A DNA stretch of 59,505 bases. Origin: Ruminiclostridium sp. (GTDB lineage Bacteria; Bacillota; Clostridia; Oscillospirales; Oscillospiraceae). The notes beneath the pieces are model-generated. The model did no database searches, was not told the origin of the DNA, and saw nothing but the letters and a program-made list of their open reading frames with translations. The position numbers were made by a program, and so were the translations under genes. This document shows positions 43,630 through 53,091 of the stretch, in pieces. The DNA lies in assembly GCA_022792035.1 (NCBI GenBank), contig JAAWAE010000027.1, positions 1 to 59,505 of the forward strand. Reading direction: 5' to 3'. Each line of letters begins with the position of its first letter. The stretch's first letter is position 1.

Positions 43630-44190
43630 ATGAAACTAAAAAAATGTATCCCCCCTGTCCTCCTCCTGGCAGCAGAAACCCTAATTTTTCTGCTCCTGCT
43701 GCCCCAACAGCGGCAGATCATGCGGCTGACCCTGTTTGCCGCCCTGCTCCTTGTAATCCTTTTGTGTTACATCGCGCCCTTTTACGACCTCCCAAAACCC
43801 CTTTTCGTGCAGATCAGACGCTATGTTCTGCTCCTCGTCCTGGGCGCCGTATGTCTCCTCTTTGTGTCCAATGCGGCGGTGGAACGCGCCCGGTTCTATC
43901 TGCTGGAAGAACGTTATGAACAAGCGGTCACGGAGGCTGCGGAAACCCTCCCGCCCCAAGGGTTTTCCATCCTGGACGGTGAACAGACGGCCCCTTACCT
44001 TGCCCAAGGCGGGGAATTGCACTATGGAAAATCGGAAGAGAATGTACAGGTTTATTTTAAGGATCTATACACATTCTTCCAAAATACCGGACTGTTCTTC
44101 ACCCAAGTGCCAAAAACTTTGCCCGATGAGCTCTCCTTCCAGGAGGTCTCCTGGTTCAATGACCACTGGGCTTATGTGAAACTATATTAA
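43630..44190 (+). CDS. Membrane protein of unknown function
   Basis: Three hydrophobic segments followed by soluble C-terminal domain. Confidence 0.6.
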   Translation: MKLKKCIPPVLLLAAETLIFLLLLPQQRQIMRLTLFAALLLVILLCYIAPFYDLPKPLFVQIRRYVLLLVLGAVCLLFVSNAAVERARFYLLEERYEQAVTEAAETLPPQGFSILDGEQTAPYLAQGGELHYGKSEENVQVYFKDLYTFFQNTGLFFTQVPKTLPDELSFQEVSWFNDHWAYVKLY

Positions 44191-44250
44191 GCGCTCCCTT
44201 TGACTTTTTGGCGCAGGATGGATATAATAAAGAAAAAGGAGGGATAGGCT

Positions 44251-44409
44251 ATGACCTCAAATCTTGCAGAACGCCCCTTTTCTCCCGACGAAGAATGGAA
44301 AGCCGCCGCTCTGGAACGCCTGATGCAGGAATTAGAGAAAGGCAGGAATTCAGGAGAAGGCATCCCTGAGCGTGAAGTCTACCGCATGTTTGGCGTGGAT
44401 ATGGTATGA
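44251..44409 (+). CDS. Putative type II antitoxin-like small protein
   Basis: MTSNLAERPFSPDEEWKAAALERLMQELEKGRNSGEGIPEREVYRMFGVDMV; 4-nt ATGA overlap with downstream ParE/RelE-like remnant. Confidence 0.5.
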   Translation: MTSNLAERPFSPDEEWKAAALERLMQELEKGRNSGEGIPEREVYRMFGVDMV

Positions 44410-44534
44410 CCATCCTTTACCGTCCCGACGCCATGGAAGACCTTCGGCGCAGCTGCGACTATATCGAAACTAGAAAAACCCCTCAGCCGCTGCCGCTCTG
44501 CGCACGAAGATCTTGCGGAACGTATCTATGCTGA
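44406..44534 (+). pseudogene. Truncated/frameshifted ParE/RelE-family toxin remnant
   Basis: MTILYRPDAMEDLRRSCDYIE... then non-homologous frame and stop after 42 aa. Confidence 0.5.
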
Positions 44535-44619
44535 AAGAGACCCCCCTTATGGGAACGGACTACTTAACCCAGCTTTTCTCTTGATACATCAATACGACAC
44601 GGTAGGCAGCTCACCTTGC

Positions 44620-46302
44620 CTACCGTGTCCCTTTATCCCCAAACCAAGCCCCCAGCACCGCCGCCGCGATCCCCCCCAGCGCCGAGCCGGAGCCCCCCTG
44701 CTCCGCCACCACCGCCAAGGCCACCTCCGGCTCCTCGTAGGGCGCAAAGGCCACCAATACCCCGTTGGCAAACTCCTCCCCCGCCACTTGCGCCGAGCCC
44801 GTCTTGGCCCCCGCCTCCACCGGCAGATCCCGAAAGGCCGTGGACAGGGAACCCTCCTGGGTCAAGGACAGCATCCCCGCCTTGATGGCCTCCAGGTTCT
44901 CCGGGGCCAGGGGGACCCGGCCCAAACTTTGGGGCGTATAGATCTCCCCGCCGCATTTTTTCAATAAATGCACCTGCCGCCGCTCTCCGCCCCCCACCAG
45001 GGTGGCCGTCATATGGGCCAGCTGGAGGGGCGTGAAGCGGTTGTTCTCCTGACCGATGGCCGCGGAGAGGACGCTGCCCTCATACCACGTCTGCCCCAGG
45101 CCCTGGGTATACGCCGGACCGGCTACCACCCCGGTCTGCTCCCCCGCCAGCTCGATGCCCGTCTCCTCCCCCAGGCCCAGGGCACGGGCGTAGCGGTTCA
45201 GGGTCTCGATGCCCAGGCGGCGGCCGGCGTCGAAGAAGTACACGTTGCAGGAATCCGCCAGGGCCTGGGACAGGGTCTCCAGCCCGTGGGTCCGGCCCTC
45301 CTCCCGGTAAAGCCAGCACTGTGGCTGGGGGGTTTTATAATAGGTATAGCGGCCGGTGTCCAGGATCTCCGTCTCCGGGGTCACGATGCCCTCTTCCAGG
45401 GCCGCCGCCGCCGTCACCAGCTTGAAGGTGGAGCCCGGGGCATACAGGCCCTGCATGGCCCGGTTCAGCAAGGGGTGGGCGGGGTCCTGGGACAGGGCCT
45501 GGTATTGACTGGAAAAGGTCTCCGTGTCGTAGCCCGGGAGGCTGGCCATGGCCAAAACCCCCCCGTCCCGCACGTCCAGCACCACCGCCGACACCGCCGA
45601 AGCCTGGGGATGGCTCTGCAAAAACTCCCCCAAAGCTTCCTGCAGGGCCTGCTGTAAGGAGCGGTCCAAGGTCAAGGTCACGTCCTGCCCCGGCTGGGGG
45701 TCCTGGGCGTAACGGCGGTTGGTGATGCGGCCCGCCCGGTCCCGCTCCACCACCCGGGTGCCGGGGGTGCCGTGGAGCAGGGACTCAAAGGCTTGCTCCG
45801 CCCCCTCCTTCCCCACGGTGTCATCCAGGGCGTAGCCCAGCGGTTCATACTGCGCCCACTCCTCCTGGCTCATAGCCCCCACCCGGCCCAGGAGATGGGG
45901 CGCCAAGGTCCCGCTGCCCTCCCGGCGGACGGTCTGCAGGAAGCGGACCCCCTCTAAACCCTCCTCCTGGACCCGGGCCAGGAGACGGTCCGGGGGATCG
46001 GCAATGGCCCCGCCGCTCCACTCCACCCCCTCCTCCCGGCACAGCCGGCGAAGACGGGCCAGATCCGGGCTGTCCTCCTGGGGGATCAGGCTCCAAGTGC
46101 CGCGGTCCTGGGCCAGGATGTTCCCCCGGCGGTCCAGGAGCTTCCCCCGGGCGGCGGGGACCTCCTCGATCTGGGCGATGCTGCGCTGGGATTTTTGGTA
46201 GTACGCCGCCCCCGCGCTCACCTGTAATTGCCATAACAGGACGAAAAATCCAGCCAGGGCCAATAAAAAAAGCCCCGCTCCTGTGTAAAGACGTCTTGGC
46301 AT
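44620..46302 (-). CDS. mrdA: Penicillin-binding protein 2 (transpeptidase)
   Basis: GLYAPGSTFKLVTAAAALEEG (SxxK), SCN, KTGSAQV (KTG). Confidence 0.92.
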   Translation of the reverse strand: MPRRLYTGAGLFLLALAGFFVLLWQLQVSAGAAYYQKSQRSIAQIEEVPAARGKLLDRRGNILAQDRGTWSLIPQEDSPDLARLRRLCREEGVEWSGGAIADPPDRLLARVQEEGLEGVRFLQTVRREGSGTLAPHLLGRVGAMSQEEWAQYEPLGYALDDTVGKEGAEQAFESLLHGTPGTRVVERDRAGRITNRRYAQDPQPGQDVTLTLDRSLQQALQEALGEFLQSHPQASAVSAVVLDVRDGGVLAMASLPGYDTETFSSQYQALSQDPAHPLLNRAMQGLYAPGSTFKLVTAAAALEEGIVTPETEILDTGRYTYYKTPQPQCWLYREEGRTHGLETLSQALADSCNVYFFDAGRRLGIETLNRYARALGLGEETGIELAGEQTGVVAGPAYTQGLGQTWYEGSVLSAAIGQENNRFTPLQLAHMTATLVGGGERRQVHLLKKCGGEIYTPQSLGRVPLAPENLEAIKAGMLSLTQEGSLSTAFRDLPVEAGAKTGSAQVAGEEFANGVLVAFAPYEEPEVALAVVAEQGGSGSALGGIAAAVLGAWFGDKGTR

Positions 46303-46322
46303 CCCGTTTCCTCCCCTGGTAT

Positions 46323-46796
46323 TTACAAAGATCGAACCCGCCGCTTTCGGGGCCGCTTTTCCCAAAAGCACAAAGCGCACACCAGCTCCGCCAAGGGCAG
46401 GCAGGCCAGGGACAAGAGAAAGGATGTCCCCAGCAGGCGGACACTGATCCCGCCCCACAGGTGCAGCAGGCACTCCAAAACCGCGTACAGCGCCAGCCCC
46501 GGCAGGCACAGCAGCCAGCGCCGGGGCAGCGCCTCCCTCCCGGTGGGAGAGAATCCCCCCGTCCATCCTCCCAGGGCCGGGAAGAGGGCCAGCGGGGTAT
46601 ACCCCTGTCCGGCGCAGAGCCAGAGCAGCCCCGCGAAGCCTCCCAGAGCAGCCCCCGCCGTGGCCCCCAAGCGCAGGCCCAGCAGGCAGACCACCCCGGG
46701 CAGGAGGGGGACGCGCCAGGGCGTCACCGCCGAGAGCAGTCCCTGGAGGAAGCACGCCAGGAGAAGGCAGATCCCCCCGCGAAGCCAGCCCTTCAT
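46323..46796 (-). CDS. mreD: Rod shape-determining protein MreD
   Basis: Small polytopic protein between mreC and PBP2, overlapping mreC stop. Confidence 0.7.
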   Translation of the reverse strand: MKGWLRGGICLLLACFLQGLLSAVTPWRVPLLPGVVCLLGLRLGATAGAALGGFAGLLWLCAGQGYTPLALFPALGGWTGGFSPTGREALPRRWLLCLPGLALYAVLECLLHLWGGISVRLLGTSFLLSLACLPLAELVCALCFWEKRPRKRRVRSL

Positions 46797-47629
46797 GACG
46801 CCGTCCCCCAGGCCGTCACCACGAAGACCTGTCCCAGGGAGGACAGGTCCGCCGAGGGGGTCACCACCCCCGTGGAACGCAGTCCCCCCGGGTCCTCCTC
46901 CAAAGAGGTGATGGTTCCCACCAGCAGCCCCGGGGGATAGCGGCCCCCCTGGGCGAAGGTCAAAACCCCCTCCCCCAGCTGCACCCCTGTCCCCGGGCTG
47001 AGAGGGGTGAAGATCAGCTCCCCCTGCTCCATCCGGTCCAGGCGGCCGGAGAGGGCCCCTAAGCCCTCCGTCTTGCTCCCCTGGGCCGCCAGGGTGAAGG
47101 CCGGGTCCGTGATCAGGGTCACTCTGGCCCACTGCTCCCCCACCTCTGCGATGCGTCCGATGAGGGCTTTTGTCTGGTCCACCACGCACTGCCCTTCCCG
47201 CAGCCCGGCGTCGCTGCCCTTATCCAAGGTGACCTCCGCCCGCCAGGGGTCCGCGCCGCGGGAGAGGACCCAGGCGTCGGTGAGGTGCAGGGCGTTCTGT
47301 CCCTCCTCCAGGTCCAAAAGGGCCCGGAGACGGGTGTTCTCCCCCTGGGCCAGCTCCCCCAGACGGGCCTCACGGGTGAGGCGGAGGTTTTCTTCCCGCA
47401 GGGCCGTGTTCTCCTCCCGCAGGGCGTCTACCGAGGCGAAATAGCCCAGGACCCGGCGGGCCTGCTCTCCCGCCAGGGCGTACACCCGCTGGAAGGGACG
47501 GGATATGGTCTCCGCCGCCTCCCGCACCGGGCCAGGGGCCTGGGGAAACACCGAGCCCAGGGCCAGGGCCAGCAGGCTCACCGACACCGCCGCCCCGGTG
47601 ATCCAGATCCAACGACGTCCTCCCTTCAC
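46793..47629 (-). CDS. mreC: Rod shape-determining protein MreC
   Basis: N-term TM, coiled coil, GLREGQCVVDQTKALIGRIAEVGEQWARVTLITDPAF. Confidence 0.9.
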   Translation of the reverse strand: MKGGRRWIWITGAAVSVSLLALALGSVFPQAPGPVREAAETISRPFQRVYALAGEQARRVLGYFASVDALREENTALREENLRLTREARLGELAQGENTRLRALLDLEEGQNALHLTDAWVLSRGADPWRAEVTLDKGSDAGLREGQCVVDQTKALIGRIAEVGEQWARVTLITDPAFTLAAQGSKTEGLGALSGRLDRMEQGELIFTPLSPGTGVQLGEGVLTFAQGGRYPPGLLVGTITSLEEDPGGLRSTGVVTPSADLSSLGQVFVVTAWGTAS

Positions 47630-47649
47630 GCTTCCTCCCTTTCCTCAAA

Positions 47650-48231
47650 TCATCGCCAGGGGGACAGGCAGTCCACCCCGAAATGTTTTAGCATCTTCCC
47701 CAGACGGCACAGGGGCAGGCCCACAACGTTGCTGTAGTCCCCCGAAATGCCGGAGACGAAGAGGCTCCCCAAAGCCTGGATGCCATAGGCCCCCGCCTTG
47801 TCCAGGGGCTCGCCGCTGCGGACATAGGCCGCGATCTCCCCCTCATCCAGGGGGCGGAAGGTCACCAGGGTGTGCTCTGCCTGGGTGAGGATCTCCTCCC
47901 CCCGGCACAGGGTCAGCCCGGTGCAGACTTCATGGGTCCGGCCGGAGAGGCGGCGCAGCATGGCCCGGGCCTGCTCCGGACCGCTGGGCTTGCCCAGGGT
48001 CTGGCCGTCCAGGACCACCACGGTGTCCGCCCCCAGGACCAGGGTATCCGGCGGCTCCTCCCGGGCCACGGACAGGGCCTTCTCCCGGGACAGGCACTGG
48101 ACCAGGGCCTGGGGCGTGGGGGCCGTGAAGGCGGATTCATCCAGCTGCGATGTTTTGATGGTGAAATTCAGTCCCAACCGGCCCAGCAGCTCCCGGCGGC
48201 GGGGCGATTGGGATGCCAATACTATTTTCAT
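47650..48231 (-). CDS. maf: Maf family nucleotide pyrophosphatase
   Basis: MKIVLASQSPRRRELLGRLGLNF; LGADTVVVLDGQTLGKP. Confidence 0.95.
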   Translation of the reverse strand: MKIVLASQSPRRRELLGRLGLNFTIKTSQLDESAFTAPTPQALVQCLSREKALSVAREEPPDTLVLGADTVVVLDGQTLGKPSGPEQARAMLRRLSGRTHEVCTGLTLCRGEEILTQAEHTLVTFRPLDEGEIAAYVRSGEPLDKAGAYGIQALGSLFVSGISGDYSNVVGLPLCRLGKMLKHFGVDCLSPWR

Positions 48232-48327
48232 ACCGTTCCTCCCGTTTTATTCCTCTTGTTCTGCCTTGGCAGAAAAATCTTCCATGATTGCGTCCTATCT
48301 TCCCATAGCCGCCGGGGCTTGTCAAGG

Positions 48328-48363
48328 CTTTGTCCACAAATGGGCCATGTTTTGTGGACAAAG
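48328..48363. promoter_or_regulatory. 13-bp perfect inverted repeat with DnaA-box-like cores (TTGTCCACA)
   Basis: CTTTGTCCACAAA-N10-TTTGTGGACAAAG. Confidence 0.5.
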
Positions 48364-48370
48364 GAGGGGG

Positions 48371-48402
48371 CTGCCGGCCCTCCCGGGCCGGCGGTCTTTT
48401 TT
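48371..48402 (+). terminator. Hairpin GCCGGCCC/GGGCCGGC followed by GGTCTTTTTTTGG
   Basis: Rho-independent-like on + strand between divergent maf and relB-like gene. Confidence 0.55.
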
Positions 48403-48466
48403 TGGGGGGAGGATTGCTATCCAGCTCTCAGCACGGTATAATACAGATAGGAAAGGAGGGTTCCTT

Positions 48467-48775
48467 ATGACGAAAGCGGAAAATCTCCATACCCGGGTGG
48501 AACCGGAGGTGAAAGAAGAGGCGGAACAGATCCTATCGGCTCTGGGGATCTCCGTTTCCCACGCCATCAATATGTTCTATCGGCAGATCGTTTTGCAGCG
48601 GGGCATCCCCTTTGATATGAAACTTCCAGGACCGGAGATCCCTGACCTGACGAAAATGAGCGCAGCTGAGATCGACAATGCCCTGGAACAGGGTTGGCAG
48701 GATATGCTCTCCGGCAGGACCAGACCGGCAGGGGAAGTCTTTGCCCAGATGCGAAGGGAGTATGGTATCGAATGA
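48467..48775 (+). CDS. RelB/DinJ family antitoxin (orphan)
   Basis: MTKAENLHTRVEPEVKEEAEQILSALGISVSHAINMFYRQIVLQRGIPFDMKLP. Confidence 0.85.
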   Translation: MTKAENLHTRVEPEVKEEAEQILSALGISVSHAINMFYRQIVLQRGIPFDMKLPGPEIPDLTKMSAAEIDNALEQGWQDMLSGRTRPAGEVFAQMRREYGIE

Positions 48776-48829
48776 CCTATTCCCCTCCCCTCTCGCAGAC
48801 CTACGCAGAATCTATCAATCATACCCCGC

Positions 48830-48868
48830 CCAGCATCCAGCCTTTTGACCGAAGGGCTGGATGCTGTC
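48830..48868 (+). terminator. Hairpin AGCATCCAGCC/GGGCTGGATGCT with CCTTTTT
   Basis: Inverted repeat plus T-run shortly after antitoxin. Confidence 0.7.
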
Positions 48869-49002
48869 CCTTTTTCTGGCCCGCCCGGCACATAAAGTTG
48901 GGATTCCGGCCCTTCCATTTCTGACAAAAACATTGCAACCTCCTTTTATTTGTGATATACTATATACCTTATTATAATAACAACAACCACCGGAGGGACC
49001 CC

Positions 49003-50394
49003 ATGTCGAGATCTTGTATTTCCCCAGACGCCATCCTGCGCCAGCTGGCCCTTTGCCAGAGCATCCAAGCCCGTCTGCCCGAGCATCCCCTTGCCTATGT
49101 GGCAAGCTATGGCTGTCAGCAGAATGAAGCCGATTCCGAACGTCTGCGGGGCTATCTTCAGACCATGGGCTTTTCTTTCGTCCAGGAACCGGAGGGGGCC
49201 GATCTGGTCCTTCTCAACACCTGCGCCATCCGCCAGCACGCCGAGCAGCGGGTCTTCGGCAACGTGGGCGCTCTGCGCCACACCAAGCGCCGCAAACCCG
49301 GGCAGAAAATCGTGGTCTGCGGCTGTATGGCCCAGCAGCCCCACGCCGCCGACCGGCTGCGGACCTCCTTCCCCTATGTGGATCTGGTCTTTGGCCCCCA
49401 AGAGCTGTGGCGCTTTCCGGAACTGCTCCTGCAGCGCCTGGACAGCGGCAAGCGGGTTTTCGCCACGCAGGATGTCCCGGGGACGGTCTCAGAGGGCATC
49501 CCCGTGGTGCGCGGCAGCGGCGTCAAAGCCTGGGTCTCCATCATGTACGGCTGCAACAACTTTTGTTCCTACTGCGTGGTGCCCTATGTACGGGGCCGGG
49601 AACGCAGCCGGGAACCAGAGTACATCCTGCAAGAGATCCGCGCCCTGGCCCAGGAGGGTTATCGGGAAATCACCCTCCTAGGCCAAAACGTCAATTCCTA
49701 CGGCAAGGACCTTGACAGCGGCCAAGACTTCGCTTGGCTTCTGGAACAGGTGGACGCCATCCCCGGAGACTTCATCCTGCGCTTCATGACCAGCCACCCC
49801 AAGGACGCCTCCCCCCGCCTCTTCGACGTGATGGCCCGAGGGGAAAAAATCGCCCCCGCCCTGCATCTGCCCTTCCAATCCGGCAGCAGCCGGGTTTTGA
49901 AAGCCATGAACCGCGGATACACCCGAGAGCACTACCTATCCTTAATCACGCAGCTCAGACAACGCATCCCGAACGTGGTGCTGACCTCCGACGTGATCGT
50001 CGGCTTCCCGGGAGAGACCCAAGCAGAGTTCGAGGAAACCCTATCCCTCATCGAAACCGTAAAGTTCGACGCTCTGTTCACCTTCCTCTTCTCTCCCAGA
50101 AAAGGCACCCCCGCCGAGGGACTGGAGGACCCCATGCCTGCACAGCAGAAGCAGCAGAACTTCCAGCGTCTTCTGGAGACCCAAAACGGCATCTCCGCCT
50201 TGAAGCATCATGCTTATGTGGGCAAAACCCTCCCCTGCCTGGTGGACGGAACCGACGAGAAAGGCAACCCGATTGCCCGCACCCGAGGCGGCCGACTGGT
50301 CCACTTAAACGGCCCCGCCCTCCCGGAGGGTACCTGGGCGGATGTTACCATAACCGCCGCCTCCACCTGGGCGTTATTCGGCAGCATAAATTAA
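49003..50394 (+). CDS. miaB: tRNA-2-methylthio-N6-dimethylallyladenosine synthase
   Basis: YVASYGCQQNEADSERLRG; GCNNFCSYCVVPYVRGRERSR radical SAM motif; TRAM domain. Confidence 0.96.
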   Translation: MSRSCISPDAILRQLALCQSIQARLPEHPLAYVASYGCQQNEADSERLRGYLQTMGFSFVQEPEGADLVLLNTCAIRQHAEQRVFGNVGALRHTKRRKPGQKIVVCGCMAQQPHAADRLRTSFPYVDLVFGPQELWRFPELLLQRLDSGKRVFATQDVPGTVSEGIPVVRGSGVKAWVSIMYGCNNFCSYCVVPYVRGRERSREPEYILQEIRALAQEGYREITLLGQNVNSYGKDLDSGQDFAWLLEQVDAIPGDFILRFMTSHPKDASPRLFDVMARGEKIAPALHLPFQSGSSRVLKAMNRGYTREHYLSLITQLRQRIPNVVLTSDVIVGFPGETQAEFEETLSLIETVKFDALFTFLFSPRKGTPAEGLEDPMPAQQKQQNFQRLLETQNGISALKHHAYVGKTLPCLVDGTDEKGNPIARTRGGRLVHLNGPALPEGTWADVTITAASTWALFGSIN

Positions 50395-50515
50395 AGTTTT
50401 GGTCCAGCTTTTCCAAAAGCTGGCGGGGGGCGGGGGCAGAGCCCCCGCGCAGGGGTCCAGGGGGCAAGGCCCCTTGGCTGGCGGAGCCAGGATCGGGCCT
50501 GCCCGACGAAAGGTA
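50395..50515 (+). repeat. Dispersed repeat member R4, left inverted repeat flanking mutS
   Basis: TTTTGGTCCAGCTTTTCCAAAAGCTGGCGGGGGGCGGGGGCAGAGCCCCCGCGCAGGGGTCCAGGGGGCAAGGCCCCTTGGCTGGCGGAGCCAGGATCGGGCCTGCCCGAC. Confidence 0.85.
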
Positions 50516-50522
50516 CTTGACT

Positions 50523-53090
50523 ATGACAGAAACACCAATGAAAAAGCAATATCGGGAAGTGAAAGAGAAGCATCCCGATTGCCTTCTTTTCTTCCGCTTG
50601 GGCGACTTCTATGAGTTGTTCAACGACGACGCCCATACCGCGGCAAAAGAACTCAACCTCACCCTCACCACCCGGGACAGAAATAAACCGCCGGACCAGC
50701 GCACCCCCATGTGCGGGGTCCCCTACCACGCGGCGGAAGGCTATATCCATCGCCTGATCAAAAAAGGCTATAAAGTAGCCATCTGCGAACAAACCGAAGA
50801 CCCAAGCGCGGCCAAGGGGTTAGTGGAGCGCAAAGTCATCCGCGTGGTCACCCCAGGTACGCTGCGGGAGGACAGCTTCCTGTCCGAGGAAGAAAATAAC
50901 TTTCTGGCGGCCCTCTGCGTCCAAGACCAGGGGGCAGGGCTGTGCCTGGGAGACCTGTCCACCGGGGAAGTCTATTTGACCATCATCCCCTCCACCGGCT
51001 GGGAGAAACAGGCCGCCAGTGAACTCTCCCGCTTCGCGGTGAAAGAAGTCATCCTCTCCCCCATGGCCCGCAACCCCGTCTTCCTGGAACTTTTAGAACA
51101 ACTGGGATGCCGAATGGAAGCCGCCGGAGAAGAACGCTTCGACTGGAACACCGGGGCCAAGCTGGCCCAAAAACAATTCGAGACCATCCCTCCCGACCTG
51201 CCCCCCTGGGGCCTGAGCGCCCTGGGCGCCCTGCTGGACTACCTCTTCGATACCCAGAAAACCGAGCTGTCCCACATCAATACCATACAGTTCTATGAAA
51301 ACGAGAACTTCCTGGACCTGGACCCCACCGCCCGGCGAAACCTGGAACTGGTGGAAACCCTCCGGGGCCAAGAACGCAAAGGCAGCCTGCTCTGGGTCTT
51401 CGGCCGCTGCGCCACGCCCATGGGCAGCCGCTTGCTGCGCAGCTGGGTGGAGCGTCCCCTGGTGGACCCGGAGCTGATCCAGGAACGCCTGGACGCGGTG
51501 ACCTTCCTGCTGAAAAACCCCATCCCCCGGGGAGAGATCAGCCAGGGCCTGAAAGAGATCGCGGACTTAGAGCGCATGATCTCCCGCATCCTCACCGCCA
51601 ATCCCCGGGAACTGCTGGCCCTGGCCCGGAGCCTGGAGGCGGTGCCGCCCATCCGTGCCCTCCTGCCGGAGACGGGGCTTTTGGGGAAGCTGGCCCTGGA
51701 CCTCTTCGACCTGACCCAGCTCAGCCAGCGCCTGCGCCAGGGGATCGCCGACGACCCCCCCGCCTCCCCCAAGGACGGCGGCGTGATCCGCCCCGGCTTC
51801 AGCCAGGAAATCGACCACTACCGGGACCTGCTCAGCAACAGCCAAGCCCTGCTCCGGGGCATCGAGGAGCGCGAGCGAGAGCGCAGCGGCATCCGGTCCC
51901 TGAAAATCGGCTACAACAAAGTCTTCGGCTACTACATCGAAGTCTCCAAGGCCAACTACTCCCTGGTCCCCGACCACTTCATCCGCAAGCAGACCCTGGT
52001 CAACAGCGAACGCTTCATCACCCAGGAACTCAAAGAGCTGGAAGAGGAGATCCTCACCGCCCAGGAGAAGCTGGAAAAGACGGAGTACCAACTCTTCACC
52101 GCCTTTCGCGGTCTGGTCCAGAGCCAGACCCACCTGATCCAGTCCATCGCCCAAGCCGTGGCCCGTCTGGACGTGCTCCTGCGCTTTGCCATCACCGCCG
52201 AGCGCCACGGCTACTGCCTGCCCCAGGTGGACCGCTCCGGCGAGATTCACATCACCGGCGGCCGTCATCCTGTGGTGGAGCAGGTCAACGAGGTTTTCGT
52301 GCCCAACGACACCCACATGGACCTGGAGGAGAATCTGGCCGCCATCATCACCGGGCCCAACATGGCGGGGAAGTCCACCTATATGCGTCAGGTCGCCCTC
52401 ATCGTCATCATGGCCCAGATGGGGTCCTATGTCCCTGCCCGGGCGGCGCGCATCGGCGTGGTGGACAAGATTTTCACTCGCATTGGGGCTTCTGATGATC
52501 TCTCCGGCGGCAAGTCCACCTTCATGGTAGAGATGAACGAAGTGGCGCAGCTGCTCCAGCGGGCCACCCGCCGCAGCCTGCTGATCCTGGACGAGATCGG
52601 CCGGGGGACTTCCACCTACGACGGCATGAGCATCGCCCGTGCTGTTTTGGAGTGGTGCGCGGATGCCCAGCGTTTGGGGGCCCGGACGCTTTTTGCCACC
52701 CACTACCATGAGCTGACGGTTTTGGAGGGGCAGTTATCCGGGGTGAAGAATTACAATATAGCGGCCAAGAAAAAGGATGGGGAGATTGTATTTTTGCGGA
52801 AGATCTTGCCGGGCGGGGCGGATCAGAGTTATGGTATTGAGGTAGCCCAGCTGGCGGGGCTTCCTCCCGCTGTGATTGCCCGGGCGCGGAGTATCCTGCA
52901 GGAGCTGGAGCGGGGGGAGGGTTTGGATAGCTCCTCTGCTGCTGCGGCTTCCGATCCTGCTCCTGCCTCCCCTCCCCCCCTGGAACCCGGGGAAGAGGAG
53001 GTTTTGCAGGCGCTTCGTAACCTCTCTCTTGACGCGCTTTCTCCCATTCAGGCGCTGAATCTCCTCTTTACCTGGAAGGGTAAAGTTTAG
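50523..53090 (+). CDS. mutS: DNA mismatch repair protein MutS
   Basis: MKKQYREVKEKHPDCLLFFRLGDFYELF; TGPNMAGKSTYMRQVALI; DEIGRGTSTYDG. Confidence 0.97.
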   Translation: MTETPMKKQYREVKEKHPDCLLFFRLGDFYELFNDDAHTAAKELNLTLTTRDRNKPPDQRTPMCGVPYHAAEGYIHRLIKKGYKVAICEQTEDPSAAKGLVERKVIRVVTPGTLREDSFLSEEENNFLAALCVQDQGAGLCLGDLSTGEVYLTIIPSTGWEKQAASELSRFAVKEVILSPMARNPVFLELLEQLGCRMEAAGEERFDWNTGAKLAQKQFETIPPDLPPWGLSALGALLDYLFDTQKTELSHINTIQFYENENFLDLDPTARRNLELVETLRGQERKGSLLWVFGRCATPMGSRLLRSWVERPLVDPELIQERLDAVTFLLKNPIPRGEISQGLKEIADLERMISRILTANPRELLALARSLEAVPPIRALLPETGLLGKLALDLFDLTQLSQRLRQGIADDPPASPKDGGVIRPGFSQEIDHYRDLLSNSQALLRGIEERERERSGIRSLKIGYNKVFGYYIEVSKANYSLVPDHFIRKQTLVNSERFITQELKELEEEILTAQEKLEKTEYQLFTAFRGLVQSQTHLIQSIAQAVARLDVLLRFAITAERHGYCLPQVDRSGEIHITGGRHPVVEQVNEVFVPNDTHMDLEENLAAIITGPNMAGKSTYMRQVALIVIMAQMGSYVPARAARIGVVDKIFTRIGASDDLSGGKSTFMVEMNEVAQLLQRATRRSLLILDEIGRGTSTYDGMSIARAVLEWCADAQRLGARTLFATHYHELTVLEGQLSGVKNYNIAAKKKDGEIVFLRKILPGGADQSYGIEVAQLAGLPPAVIARARSILQELERGEGLDSSSAAAASDPAPASPPPLEPGEEEVLQALRNLSLDALSPIQALNLLFTWKGKV

Positions 53091-53091
53091 T

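Noticed and set aside
49734-50522. N-terminal extension of the mutS ORF over miaB
   Set aside because: Open frame only; MutS starts at ATG 50523 after the repeat, extension is the wrong frame of miaB
51567-52709. 380-aa minus-strand ORF opposite mutS
   Set aside because: Antisense artefact
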